Under the pieces are notes generated by a model. That model had not been told where the DNA came from. It made no database searches and saw nothing but the letters and a program-made list of their open reading frames with translations. Source: Secundilactobacillus silagincola (GTDB lineage Bacteria; Bacillota; Bacilli; Lactobacillales; Lactobacillaceae). From it: 64,000 nt of DNA. The DNA lies in the NCBI RefSeq assembly GCF_002583405.1, contig NZ_BCMJ01000002.1:186001-250000 (forward strand), read 5' to 3'. Below, in pieces: positions 41,330 to 50,323 of the stretch (within the stretch, counting starts at the first letter, position 1; the number at the start of each line of letters is the position of its first letter). The position numbers and the translations under genes were made by a program.

Positions 41330-41343
41330 AATCGTGCACGACT
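41330..41343. promoter_or_regulatory. MarR operator, copy 2
   Basis: AATCG-TGCA-CGACT shares the ATCG-N4-CGA core and spacing with the site upstream of the MarR gene, and lies 23 bp before the oxidoreductase start. Confidence 0.5.
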
Positions 41344-41366
41344 ATTTAACTAGGAGGCTTTATATT

Positions 41367-42713
41367 ATGGATTTTGATGTTATTTTTATTGGTTCTGGTC
41401 ACGCAAACTGGCATGCAGCCGTTACTTTGAAACAAGCTGGTAAAAAGGTTGCCATTGTTGAAAAAGACATGGTTGGCGGAACTTGTACCAACTATGGTTG
41501 CGATGCCAAGATTGCTTTGGACGGGCCGTTTCAACTTGTTGAACAGTTAAACCGGTTTAAGGGCAATGGCGTTAAAGAAACACCTGCCATCAACTGGCCA
41601 GAATTAATGGCCTACAAACATCAAATGATTGATCCACTTGCACCTTCTATGGATGGTTTATTTGGTCAGATGGGAATTACCATGCTCAAAGGTTCTGGCG
41701 TGATCACTGATGCTCACACAGTTATGGTTGCAGGCGAGACTTATAAGACAGACTATATCGTTATTGGAACGGGTCAGCGTCCTGCTACTTTAGATATCGA
41801 AGGAAAAGAATACGTTCACGATTCCCGCGAGTTTTTAGACATTCCTGACATGCCAAAGCGATTGACCTTCATTGGCTCAGGTGTGATTGCTATGGAGTTT
41901 GCCGCAATGGCTGCTACCATGGGTCGAGAAGTTCACATCGTAGAATTTGCTGACCGTGCACTTGGGGCCTTTCCAAAGACCTACGTTGATCGTTTGCAGG
42001 CTAAGTTAGAACAGCAGGGTGTTGTTTTCCACTTTAACGAAGCGGTAACTGCTGTGACTAAAACTGAAGGTGGCCTGACTGTTACCACCAAGAATGGTTT
42101 GAACATTGAGACTGACTACGTTCTTGGTGCTACAGGACGAATTGCTAACGTGGAAAACATTGGGTTAGAAAATGTTGGTATCGATGCTTCTCGTCGCGGT
42201 ATCAAAGTTAATGATCATCTGCAAACTAGTGTTGCAAGTATCTTCGCCAGTGGAGATGTGATCGACAAAACGCAGCCTAAGTTAACGCCAACTGCAACCT
42301 TTGAATCGAACTACATTGCGGACGTGATTTTAGGCAATGATCAACCAATCAGCTATCCAGCAATTCCAAGCGTGGTCTTTACTATGCCTCGGATTTCTCA
42401 AGTCGGCGTGAGTGTGGCGACTGCCACGGCCAACCCAGACGAATATCGCACTCAAGTTGTTCCGTTTGGTAAGCAGCTCGCCTTTGAATTTAAACTTGCT
42501 TTGGGTGCCGAAGCAACGTTGGTGTTCGATAAAACCGGCTACCTAGTTGGTGCCAGTGTATACGCAGATGATGCGGATGATTTGATCAACCTCATCACCA
42601 TGATCATTAACGGTCATTTCACTCAGAGACAACTCAATCAACAGATTTTTGCCTTTCCGAGCGCGACTAGCGGTGTGATTGATTTACTTCGGTCATTATT
42701 ACCAAAGGACTAA
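41367..42713 (+). CDS. FAD/NAD(P) disulfide oxidoreductase (glutathione-reductase-like)
   Basis: The 448 aa flavoprotein has an FAD site, FDVIFIGSGHANWHAA (Gly-rich loop with Asn-Trp instead of the usual Gly-x-x-x-Ala). The redox pair is in GGTCTNYGCDAKIAL (two Cys five apart). The NAD(P) site is FIGSGVIAMEFAAM (about 180) and the second FAD motif is IFASGDVID. The dimer domain lacks the C-terminal His-Pro-Thr motif typical of glutathione reductase, so the disulfide substrate is uncertain. ATG 41367 follows TAGGAGG. It is likely controlled by the adjacent MarR protein. Confidence 0.88.
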   Translation: MDFDVIFIGSGHANWHAAVTLKQAGKKVAIVEKDMVGGTCTNYGCDAKIALDGPFQLVEQLNRFKGNGVKETPAINWPELMAYKHQMIDPLAPSMDGLFGQMGITMLKGSGVITDAHTVMVAGETYKTDYIVIGTGQRPATLDIEGKEYVHDSREFLDIPDMPKRLTFIGSGVIAMEFAAMAATMGREVHIVEFADRALGAFPKTYVDRLQAKLEQQGVVFHFNEAVTAVTKTEGGLTVTTKNGLNIETDYVLGATGRIANVENIGLENVGIDASRRGIKVNDHLQTSVASIFASGDVIDKTQPKLTPTATFESNYIADVILGNDQPISYPAIPSVVFTMPRISQVGVSVATATANPDEYRTQVVPFGKQLAFEFKLALGAEATLVFDKTGYLVGASVYADDADDLINLITMIINGHFTQRQLNQQIFAFPSATSGVIDLLRSLLPKD

Positions 42714-42748
42714 AATTAAAACTGAATCATTTTCCAAAAACATTAAAA

Positions 42749-42976
42749 AAGTGAGATTGTGCCACAAGTCTATATTGGCAAGCATTTCAATCAATTTTTC
42801 AGCAAAAATTAGTGATGCCTGTTCTTTGGTTCAATGTGTCAATATAGCCTAATCATGCGCCAAAACTCAGATTCCTGCCATTTAACGCAAATAATGCCTA
42901 CTCCGCACAAAAAATCGCGGAATAGGCATTATTTGCGTTAAATTCTGGAATCTACCGAGTTTTGTCACACATTCAC
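42749..42976 (-). repeat. palindromic element family B, long form, inverted
   Basis: On the minus strand: GTGACAAAACTC-[GGTA]-GATTCC-[AG]-AATTTAACGCAAAT, apical stem AATGCCTATTCCGC, ATTTGCGTTAAAT-[GGCA]-GGAATC-T-GAGTTTTGGCGC, then AGGCTATATTG and, 85 bp on, CCAATATAGACTTGTGGCACA. It fills the interval between convergent genes. Confidence 0.85.
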
Positions 42977-42987
42977 TTTAATTTAGC

Positions 42988-43947
42988 TTAGTTCTTAGCA
43001 AACAGCCCTGTTAGATATTTCATGAAGGTTGCTAGATAACGGTCCGCATCAACGTTGATACCAACGTTGACGTTCGTTTCTGGTTGATCCAAGCGCGCTT
43101 GGTCGCCAATTGTTCGGCCGTAAGTTTCTTTATCAGTGGAAACAAACATGTTAAGTCCCAGTGTGGTAATAAAACTTGGGTCGAGTGCCACACCAACGGC
43201 AAGGGGATCATGCAACGCACAACCAGGTACTTGAGGGTTGGTTTCTTCGTAGGCTTCAATGTAGTAGTCAACGATATCAGCAAAGGCAGTACCAGCTTTG
43301 GTATTAAGTTCACGCCACTGTGACGTTTCTTTACGAGTCAATAGTGTCCGCAAGGTAACATCCAAACCGACCATGGTTAGCTGCATTGGGCTGGTAAAGA
43401 CCGCGTTGGCAGCTTCTGCATCTTGGTTAATGTTAGCTTCTGCATAGGCGTTAACGTTACCTTCAACGGTTAAAGCACCGCCCATGAAAGTGACGTTACC
43501 AATCTCTGTGGCAATTTCAGGGGCTTTTTCAAGCGCCTTAGCTAAGTTAGTCATTGGACCAGTTGGCACTAACGTTAAATCTTTACCGTATTTTTTAACG
43601 GAATCGATTAAGAAATCAACACCAGAAGTGGTTTCTAATTGGCGCTTAGGTTCTGGCAGTTCAACTTGACCAATCCCGTTTTCACCATGAATTCGTGCAC
43701 TAACTTGCATCCGGTCGAAGTGATCACTTGTAAGGGAGTGACTTTCGCCGAGATAAACAGGTACATCGGGGGCACCCAGCAATTCCAAAATCTTCAGTGA
43801 GTTGATGCCGCCTTCTTTAACGTAGACGTTACCATATGAACCAATGATACCGATTAGATCGACATCTGGTGCGGCCAATGCATAGGCAATAGCCAATGAG
43901 TCATCAATACCAGTATCCAGATCCAAAATCATTTTTTTTGTAGCCAT
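42988..43947 (-). CDS. nucleoside hydrolase (ribonucleoside hydrolase family)
   Basis: The 319 aa enzyme has the calcium-binding N-terminus ILDLDTGIDDSLAIAYAL (about 6-23, the DxDxGxDD motif), then a GSYGNV loop, PTGPMTNLAKAL, TFMGGALTVEGNV and the C-terminal HDPLAVG with its Asp. It splits nucleosides to base and ribose for salvage. ATG 43947 fits GGAGG; the earlier ATG has none. A weak cre-like motif lies about 50 bp upstream. No transporter is adjacent. Confidence 0.93.
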   Translation of the reverse strand: MATKKMILDLDTGIDDSLAIAYALAAPDVDLIGIIGSYGNVYVKEGGINSLKILELLGAPDVPVYLGESHSLTSDHFDRMQVSARIHGENGIGQVELPEPKRQLETTSGVDFLIDSVKKYGKDLTLVPTGPMTNLAKALEKAPEIATEIGNVTFMGGALTVEGNVNAYAEANINQDAEAANAVFTSPMQLTMVGLDVTLRTLLTRKETSQWRELNTKAGTAFADIVDYYIEAYEETNPQVPGCALHDPLAVGVALDPSFITTLGLNMFVSTDKETYGRTIGDQARLDQPETNVNVGINVDADRYLATFMKYLTGLFAKN

Positions 43948-43995
43948 CAGAAAACCTCCATCGAACAACTTATACCCAGTTGTTCTTTGTTATTG

Positions 43996-44009
43996 TTGAA
44001 AGCGCTGCA
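43996..44009. promoter_or_regulatory. weak cre-like site upstream of the nucleoside hydrolase
   Basis: TTGAAAGCGCTGCA has one good cre half (TGAAAGCGCT) but mismatches in the other half. Catabolite control is only a possibility. Confidence 0.25.
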
Positions 44010-44460
44010 CTATACTCTTCAATCATAAGTGAAGAAAGATTGAAATACAAGAAATTTACGGTTAGATTCGGGTACGAATAGCGTCCTGATGGGAATCTGA
44101 TTAACATATTGAAACGGGATGAGAATTTTGTATCGATACTGGTAACCGGATACATGTGGTACAATATTTCTGTCCAGTACCATGTGAAAATCATGAATTT
44201 GGAGGAATGAACAGTAACTATTTTGCTGTAAAAGGATATCAATCTTTGTAAAGTGGTGCTTCTATACTATTCCGTATTCTTATAAGGCTGGTGAAGATAT
44301 AACTAGGTTAAAGTTAAAAATTAAATTTTCCGTATTAGCTGATAGCTTATAAGTAGTGATTTATATGAATTTCATTAAAAGGCTTTTTAGGCTAAATTCA
44401 TCCCGTATAATATGAGGGACACCTCACCTGGTGATTAAATTTAATAAGGCGGAACAACAG
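44010..44460. other. long intergenic stretch with candidate IS left-end hairpins
   Basis: I see no credible gene in these 450 bp; a minus-strand frame of 90 codons has no ribosome site and unlike composition. Near the right side ATGAATTT (44365-44372) pairs with AAATTCAT (44394-44401), and GAGG-GACA-CCTC lies at 44414-44425. Such small hairpins at the start of a tnpB element fit an IS200/IS605-type left end, but the exact tip cannot be placed. Confidence 0.35.
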
Positions 44461-45639
44461 ATGTTACTCACCTATAAAGTCGAAATTAAGCTGACTGAAA
44501 AACAAGCCTGGCAGATTGATTGTCATATTGGTGGTAGTCGTTGGGCCTATAACCTGTTTTTGGATATCAACCGGCAACGTTACGAAATGGGTTATTGTTA
44601 CTTAAACGCTTACGCCTTTAGTAAGTGGTTTAACCATGAATATCTAGAAGCCAATCCTGATGACAGGTGGATCAAGGATCTATATGCCAAATCAATTAAA
44701 CAGGCCTTCATTGATGCTGACACGGCTATGAAACGGTTCTTTAAGAAACTGAGCGGTTTCCCACATTGGCGCTCGTTTAAGCGCGGTCAGGGCAGTTACT
44801 ACTTTGTTAAGAACGATAAAACGCAAATCATTGCCTGTCAGCGTCACCGGATTAAGTTACCGAAACTTGGCTGGGTTCGCTTGAAAGAGTTGGGCTACAT
44901 TCCCACAGACTCAGAGCACTTCGTTATCAAACAAGGCCGGATTAAATTTAAGGCTGGTCGGTATTACCTGACCTGTTTAGTGGAACAAGCCGAATTGCCA
45001 AGGTTAGAATTGATTGGTGAGCCCATTGGCATTGACCTTGGCCTAAAAGAATTGGCCATTCTAAACGATGGTACATTGTATCCCAATAAGAATAAGAGCA
45101 GCCGGGTAAGACGTATCAGAAAACGTCTGCGACGGCTGCAAAGAAAGTTATCCTGCCAGTATGAAGCACTGAAAGCTAGAAGACAGAAAGAAGGAAAATC
45201 TGCTACTGATTTAAATCTAGCGAAAACTCAGCGGAAAGTGCAACGCTTGTATCAACGATTGACCAACATTCAGTCGGATTATCAAAATAAGATTATTGCT
45301 GCTGTGGTGAGAACCAAACCGCAGTGGGTAGCCTTAGAAGACTTGAATGTTAAAGGTATGATGAAGAATCGGCATTTAGCTAAAGCGGTCAGTTACCAAG
45401 GATTCTACAACTTTAGAATCAAATTAATCGCTAAATGCCAACAACTAAGCATTCCGGTACACTTAACTGGCCGGTTTGAACCAACTTCTAAGTTATGCCA
45501 TCAATGTGGCTATAAAAAAGTTGATTTAAAGCTAAGTGAGCGAACCTATCAATGTCCTAAATGTTGTTATACTGCAGATCGAGATATTAATGCGGCCTTA
45601 AACATCAGGGATACTGAAAACTTTGAATTAGCCTACTAA
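44461..45639 (+). CDS. tnpB: TnpB, IS200/IS605-family RNA-guided nuclease (stand-alone)
   Basis: About 392 aa. The N-terminal wedge/REC region begins MLLTYKVEIKLTEKQAWQID. The split RuvC domain has catalytic Asp in PIGIDLGLKELA, Glu in WVALEDLNVKGM and Asp in ADRDINAALNI, all intact. A zinc finger CHQCG...CPKCC lies between the last two. An upstream GTG frame adds ten residues but ATG 44461 matches the usual TnpB start. No tnpA transposase is adjacent, so it is an IS1341-like or orphan element. TnpB proteins cut DNA guided by an RNA from the element's right end and are reported to help retain the element. Confidence 0.95.
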   Translation: MLLTYKVEIKLTEKQAWQIDCHIGGSRWAYNLFLDINRQRYEMGYCYLNAYAFSKWFNHEYLEANPDDRWIKDLYAKSIKQAFIDADTAMKRFFKKLSGFPHWRSFKRGQGSYYFVKNDKTQIIACQRHRIKLPKLGWVRLKELGYIPTDSEHFVIKQGRIKFKAGRYYLTCLVEQAELPRLELIGEPIGIDLGLKELAILNDGTLYPNKNKSSRVRRIRKRLRRLQRKLSCQYEALKARRQKEGKSATDLNLAKTQRKVQRLYQRLTNIQSDYQNKIIAAVVRTKPQWVALEDLNVKGMMKNRHLAKAVSYQGFYNFRIKLIAKCQQLSIPVHLTGRFEPTSKLCHQCGYKKVDLKLSERTYQCPKCCYTADRDINAALNIRDTENFELAY

Positions 45640-45700
45640 CACAGGCTTCAAAGTACGTACCGGTGGCTAGCTGGGAATTAACGCTTGTGGACTATCATAT
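45590..45700 (+). ncRNA. predicted right end / guide-RNA scaffold of tnpB
   Basis: TnpB guide RNA normally comes from the 3' end of the gene and the right end. Here TAGCCT-ACTAACAC-AGGCT forms a hairpin across the stop codon, followed by the palindromes GTACGTAC and GCTAGC. The guide boundary cannot be placed by eye. Confidence 0.3.
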
Positions 45701-45789
45701 CAACTGCAGTAGTGAGTTTCATGCGAGGCAGGATAGGGAGAAACAAGAATAATCTATAACTTTTTATCAGTTATCAGTAGCAGGTAATA

Positions 45790-46809
45790 ATGACTCAGAA
45801 TTTAACGGAAGAACAAATTAAAAAAAGGCGCAAAGAAAACCTCCTGGATGATGCGACCAAGGAACTTAACGAGTGGACCGGAGATGACACAGCCGTCGAA
45901 ATTCATTTATTCCAAATGTTTTCAGAGGTTTTTAAGCGGCATAATAAGGATGAAGGGGACGCATTATTCATTGTGGGTACTAAGACCACGACCCCAAGTT
46001 TATCCGAGGTTTCATCAGCTCCAGTTAAACCCTGGCTTTTCTCCCGGGTATTAGCGTTGTTGGGCCTAAGTTTTGCCTTACTGACGCTGCTATTTCTTGT
46101 TTTTCATAGTGATAAAGCCGTTCCCGGGATGGTTTTTATTGGCTCACTAGCCGTACCGTTTTCACTAGCTATTATGTTTTTTGAAATTAATGTTTATAAA
46201 AATATTTCCGTGTTTCAGGCTACCGAAGTTTTTTTGATTGGCGGGATTGCTTCGTTGATTGCAACCATGGTCCTGTATCAACTGATTCCTTCAGGTAACG
46301 GGGTGGATTTAGTCTCTGCGCTAACGATTGGATTCATTGAAGAAACGGGTAAATTACTGATTATCGGCTACTTTATCAATAGTTTCCGAGTGAATTATAT
46401 CTTTAACGGCATGCTAATCGGTGCTTGTGTCGGTGCGGGATTTGCGGTTTTTGAAACTTCGGGTTACACCGGTGAATTTGGCTTAGTCACCTTGTTTGTA
46501 CGGAGTTGGCAGGCCATTGGCACCCACACCATTTGGTCGGCGATTATTGGGGCTGCAATTATTCTAGCCAAGGGTCGTCATAAGCCAGTGAAGGGTAAAA
46601 CAATGGTGCGACCAAAATTTTTGCGCTTTTACGTGCTAGCGGTTTTACTTCATGCGGGGTGGGACTGGCAAGCGCCAACACCGTTCCTATCCGCTTTTGA
46701 TATTCAGAAATGGCTGATTATCATTGTGGGTTGGATTGCCATTTTTGTCCTGATCGATGCGGGGTTACGAGAAGTGCGTACCTTGCAGGGACAGCGCATT
46801 ATTAATTAA
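45790..46809 (+). CDS. PrsW-like intramembrane metalloprotease
   Basis: The 339 aa protein has a charged cytoplasmic N-terminal region (about 1-75) and eight or so membrane helices. PrsW motifs are present: GFIEETGKLL (the EExxK motif), FAVFET, GTHTIWSAIIGA and LHAGWD with the putative metal His. In B. subtilis PrsW cuts anti-sigma factor RsiW after membrane stress; no sigma/anti-sigma pair is near, so the substrate is unknown. The ribosome site is modest (AGCAGGTAATA). It may be co-transcribed with the flavoprotein gene 21 bp downstream. Confidence 0.87.
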   Translation: MTQNLTEEQIKKRRKENLLDDATKELNEWTGDDTAVEIHLFQMFSEVFKRHNKDEGDALFIVGTKTTTPSLSEVSSAPVKPWLFSRVLALLGLSFALLTLLFLVFHSDKAVPGMVFIGSLAVPFSLAIMFFEINVYKNISVFQATEVFLIGGIASLIATMVLYQLIPSGNGVDLVSALTIGFIEETGKLLIIGYFINSFRVNYIFNGMLIGACVGAGFAVFETSGYTGEFGLVTLFVRSWQAIGTHTIWSAIIGAAIILAKGRHKPVKGKTMVRPKFLRFYVLAVLLHAGWDWQAPTPFLSAFDIQKWLIIIVGWIAIFVLIDAGLREVRTLQGQRIIN

Positions 46810-46830
46810 ACGTTTAGAGGAGTGTCGAAG

Positions 46831-47823
46831 TTGGATAAACAGTATGATTTAACAATTATTGGCGGAGGTCCCGCCGGCATTTTCGCCGGATTTTACGCAG
46901 GTTTACGTGAGGCATCTGCACAACTGATTGAAAGCTTACCCGTTTTGGGCGGTCAGGTCAGTGCCTTGTATCCGGAAAAGCGAATCTTGGATGTTGCTGG
47001 GATACCCAATATTCAAGCGCAGCATTTGATTGATCAGCAGGTCGAACAATTTAAACAGTTTCCAATCGATGTTAAGACGGAACAAACCGTCACTAACATT
47101 GAGAAAACGGCGGATGGTTTTACGGTGACAACACCTAGTGAAGTGACCCATTCGAAAAACGTTTTAATCGCGGTTGGAAATGGTTCTTTCGCGCCACGTC
47201 CCTTAGCAATTGATAATGTGAAGGAATTTGAAGGTAAGAGTCTGTTCTACGCTGTTACTGATTTAGCTCATTTTAAGGGACATCGCGTGCTGATTGCGGG
47301 TGGGGGCGACTCTGCTTTGGATGAAGCACTAATGTTAGAGCCAGTGGCGAAAAGCGTTCATTTAGTTCACCGGCGAAACGAATTCAGGGCGCTGGAGCAC
47401 ACGGTTGCTCAGGTTAAAGCTTCAACGGTCGATGTTCAAACGCCATACATGATCAAAACCATTGAAAAGACTGATAATGGGATGTTGGTCACCGTTAAAA
47501 AGATGCGTTCAGACGATGAAACCGAAACCTTTGAAGTCGATGATGTGATCGTCAGCTATGGCTTCACTTCCGACCATAAAACAGTGGACGGCTGGGATAT
47601 TGATCTTGAAACGGATCACCGGCTGTTTAAAGTTAACACACAAATGGAAACTAGTGTGCCCGGTATTTACGCCATCGGAGACAGTGTGACGTATCCAGGT
47701 AAGCAGGCGTTGATTGCCACCGCTTATGGTGAAGCGCCAATCGCGGTTAACGCAATCATGGCTAAGCTGTATCCGGACCGTCGTGGACCGATGCATTCTT
47801 CATCGATTATTAAGCAAAAGTAA
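46831..47823 (+). CDS. ferredoxin/flavodoxin-NADP+ reductase, thioredoxin-reductase-like type
   Basis: The 330 aa flavoenzyme has FAD site LTIIGGGPAGIFAGFYAGLR, NADPH site VLIAGGGDSALDEAL (about 155) with VHRRNEFRA, and a C-terminal YAIGDSVTYPGKQALIATAYGEA. It lacks the CxxC of thioredoxin reductase, which marks the ferredoxin-NADP reductase type 2 (YumC-like) group. TTG 46831 is preferred because AGAGGAG overlaps the alternative GTG 46822. It likely supplies electrons to flavodoxin or ferredoxin. Its stop is followed after 8 bp by a family A repeat. Confidence 0.9.
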   Translation: MDKQYDLTIIGGGPAGIFAGFYAGLREASAQLIESLPVLGGQVSALYPEKRILDVAGIPNIQAQHLIDQQVEQFKQFPIDVKTEQTVTNIEKTADGFTVTTPSEVTHSKNVLIAVGNGSFAPRPLAIDNVKEFEGKSLFYAVTDLAHFKGHRVLIAGGGDSALDEALMLEPVAKSVHLVHRRNEFRALEHTVAQVKASTVDVQTPYMIKTIEKTDNGMLVTVKKMRSDDETETFEVDDVIVSYGFTSDHKTVDGWDIDLETDHRLFKVNTQMETSVPGIYAIGDSVTYPGKQALIATAYGEAPIAVNAIMAKLYPDRRGPMHSSSIIKQK

Positions 47824-47828
47824 AGCGA

Positions 47829-47958
47829 GAGAGTGTGAAAACAAGCGTTTAAAGGGTGGCGTATAAGGGCTCAAAACAGAAATTGCCTTGAACTTTAGGC
47901 AATTTCTGTTTTGAGCCCTTATACATAACTCTTTGCTTGTTTGAACACGCTTAGGGAA
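47829..47958 (+). repeat. palindromic element family A
   Basis: GAGTGT-[GA]-AAACAAGC-[GTTT]-AAAGGGT-[GGCG], apical stem TATAAGGGCTCAAAACAG with loop TTGAACTT, then ATACATA-ACTCTTT-GCTTGTTT-[GA]-ACAC. One stem pair is a G-T wobble. Confidence 0.82.
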
Positions 47959-47965
47959 ATGTTCG

Positions 47966-48037
47966 AAAATTCCAGAATTTAACGCAAATAAAGCCCATTC
48001 CGGCGAACTTGGAATGGGCTTTATTTGCGTTAAATTA
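47966..48037 (+). repeat. palindromic element family B, core form
   Basis: ATTCCAGAATTTAACGCAAA, apical stem TAAAGCCCATTCCGG with loop CGAACTT, then TTTGCGTTAAAT. The outer arms are missing. It sits directly behind the family A copy. Confidence 0.8.
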
Positions 48038-48061
48038 CATAGATGACGTCCAGATTAAACG

Positions 48062-50206
48062 TTACTTATCACCACTGTTTGCGTCCGGATTCGTAATCTT
48101 AATTCGGTTGGTATCCGTTGACTTATGATTTAATTCTGGTGCATTTGTCTTGTAGTCTGATTGGGTCGATTTATTGCCATTCTCACTGAAGAGACTGGTA
48201 GACTTACCCTTTAAGCGATGTTCAATATTGATTTCCTTACTTAAACCGTTGGCATAGTTGTACTTTGCTGGGTTAACTGCTTTGAGTCCCTTAGGATGAT
48301 AGAAACGCAGCAGGTTCTTTTGGTTAAGCGAATCTGACAGGCTAAGTTCGAGTTTGACTTTGGCTTGCATCTTCTTGATCTTGGCTTGCAGTTTCTTATT
48401 CGGATGAAGTTCTTGACCTGTTTTATTGTCGTAGACAGTGCCCGATAAGCAAGTATAGCGGTCACTGACCCAATCTTCATTTCTGAAGGCCACCACTGTA
48501 TCATGTTCCTTTGAGAATAAATCAGTCCCAAATTGGATGTACTGCTTGGTGCTAATTCCTAATAAATGTAACAGGGTTGGCAAGACGTCGATTTCGCCAC
48601 CATACGTATGGTTAATGTAACCACCTTTGGTACCAGGCATATTGAACATTAACGGCACACGTTGAAGCTGAGCGTTATCAAAGTCGTTCCAATCGCTTGG
48701 ATTTTTGCCTAGTGCCTTCGCCAAGCTGGTATTTTCAGAATTAGAAATCCCGTAATGGTCACCGTATAAGACGATCATACTCTTTTTATCCAGTCCGGTT
48801 TTGTGCAGGTAACTGTAAAATTCCTTGATGGACTCGTCCAAGTAATGAGCGGTCTTGAAGTAGTTATCAACGGCCTTATCACCAGTATCGGGTGCCTTGA
48901 ACCCATCGTCTTGGTCTTCTTTATCAAGGGAGAACGGGAAGTGGTTAGTTACGGTGAGATACTTCACGTAAAAGGGCTGTTGCAAGCGTTGTAGGTACTT
49001 CACGGAGTCGTTGAAGAGCAACTTGTCCTTCAAACCAAATCCAAGTGATTTATCACCAGAAGTATCGTAGTAACTGGCATCAAAGAAATACTGATAACCG
49101 AGATTTTTATAAGTGTTATTTCGGTTCCAGAAACTGGCCACGTTACCGTGGAACACGGCGGTGGAGTAACCCGCTTTTTGTTTGAGAATCGATGGGGCAC
49201 CCTGGAACGTATTGTCGCTGCCAAGCTGTGCAAACAATGATCCTTGAGGTAAACCATAAGTGCTGGTTTCCAACATGTTCTCGGCATCACTGGTCTTACC
49301 TTGACCAACTTGATGGAAGAAGTTGTCAAAAGCGTAGGTTGACTGACTATGGTAGAGCTTGTTTAAAAACGGTGTTACTTCTCTACCATCGACTTTTTTA
49401 TCGATCATGAACTGCTGGAAACTTTCCAAGTGAATCACAATGACGTTTTTACCCTTGGCCTTACCATAGTAAGCCTGGTTAGGTTTAGCGTAATGTTTAT
49501 GGACAAACTTTAAAATATCAGTTAGCTCTGATTTTTTGGCCGTAGCACGGACATCACTGTTGTGCTGAGTCTTCATCCCATCATAGAGGGTAAAGGTGTC
49601 TAAGCCGAGATATTTGACCACGTAAGAGCGATCAAAGGTCTTGGTAATCAACTGTGGCCGGTTCATTTCACTGACTGCCATGGTCAATCCAAAGGCTAAG
49701 AAGCCAAGTGACGTGACGGCGAATCCCGCACGCCAGTTTAGCTTTTGATCGTCAGTTTTAATTCTTCTGGTGAACAGTAAAATAACGATGACAACTAAAT
49801 CTAGCCAGAAGAAAATATCGTGAAAGTTTGTGAGGGCAATCGAACTGCCGCTAAGCCCCTGGTTGACTTTGTTATATCCCAACATGGTAGAGACAGTCAT
49901 AAAGTCTGTAAACTCGCGGTAGTAAATCACGTTTAGGTAGAGTAACACGGTATTTAAGATATCCAATACAATGATTGACGTATAAAACAGCCGGGTACGC
50001 TTAATGTAAAGCGCCAGGCTGTAGAAAATAATTGCAGTTGGAATCGGGTTTAAGATGTATAAAATCACCTGCAGCGGATCGTTGAGAGTGATGTGAAAAT
50101 CAACGAAGTAGGCGAGCAGTGTTTTTAGCCAAAAACAGACCAGCAACAGGGTGGCAAAACCAAGTCGCGTGTCCGTTTTTTGCCATAAGCGCTTGATAAA
50201 CTGCAA
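48062..50206 (-). CDS. LTA synthase family phosphoglycerol transferase
   Basis: The 714 aa protein has five N-terminal membrane helices (about 15-200) and an extracellular sulfatase-fold domain (about 250-620). The nucleophile Thr is in GQGKTSDAENM (the LtaS active-site context), and metal ligands lie in VIHLESFQ and LYGDHYGISN. It polymerises glycerol-phosphate onto a glycolipid anchor to build lipoteichoic acid. A hydrophilic C-terminal tail (about 640-714) rich in Asn/Lys/Ser is longer than in S. aureus LtaS. Which paralogue type (LtaS, YqgS or YvgJ) is not resolved. Confidence 0.92.
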   Translation of the reverse strand: MQFIKRLWQKTDTRLGFATLLLVCFWLKTLLAYFVDFHITLNDPLQVILYILNPIPTAIIFYSLALYIKRTRLFYTSIIVLDILNTVLLYLNVIYYREFTDFMTVSTMLGYNKVNQGLSGSSIALTNFHDIFFWLDLVVIVILLFTRRIKTDDQKLNWRAGFAVTSLGFLAFGLTMAVSEMNRPQLITKTFDRSYVVKYLGLDTFTLYDGMKTQHNSDVRATAKKSELTDILKFVHKHYAKPNQAYYGKAKGKNVIVIHLESFQQFMIDKKVDGREVTPFLNKLYHSQSTYAFDNFFHQVGQGKTSDAENMLETSTYGLPQGSLFAQLGSDNTFQGAPSILKQKAGYSTAVFHGNVASFWNRNNTYKNLGYQYFFDASYYDTSGDKSLGFGLKDKLLFNDSVKYLQRLQQPFYVKYLTVTNHFPFSLDKEDQDDGFKAPDTGDKAVDNYFKTAHYLDESIKEFYSYLHKTGLDKKSMIVLYGDHYGISNSENTSLAKALGKNPSDWNDFDNAQLQRVPLMFNMPGTKGGYINHTYGGEIDVLPTLLHLLGISTKQYIQFGTDLFSKEHDTVVAFRNEDWVSDRYTCLSGTVYDNKTGQELHPNKKLQAKIKKMQAKVKLELSLSDSLNQKNLLRFYHPKGLKAVNPAKYNYANGLSKEINIEHRLKGKSTSLFSENGNKSTQSDYKTNAPELNHKSTDTNRIKITNPDANSGDK

Positions 50207-50323
50207 AATAGTGGCTCCTTTTTACGACAGATTAATTCTTAATGCTCACTAGTTTAGCAGACTTTCGGGGTTTGTGCCGTATTCACCGTAAAATTTATCA
50301 AAATGTAAGAAGTCAGTGGTATA

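Noticed and set aside
43970-44242. 90-codon minus-strand frame upstream of the nucleoside hydrolase
   Set aside because: No ribosome site, odd composition, and it overlaps the hydrolase promoter region.
44461-45639. Idea that TnpB mobilises the family A/B repeats
   Set aside because: The ends of the tnpB region do not resemble the repeats, and TnpB is not itself a transposase. A distant RAYT-like TnpA could still be responsible but is not in this window.
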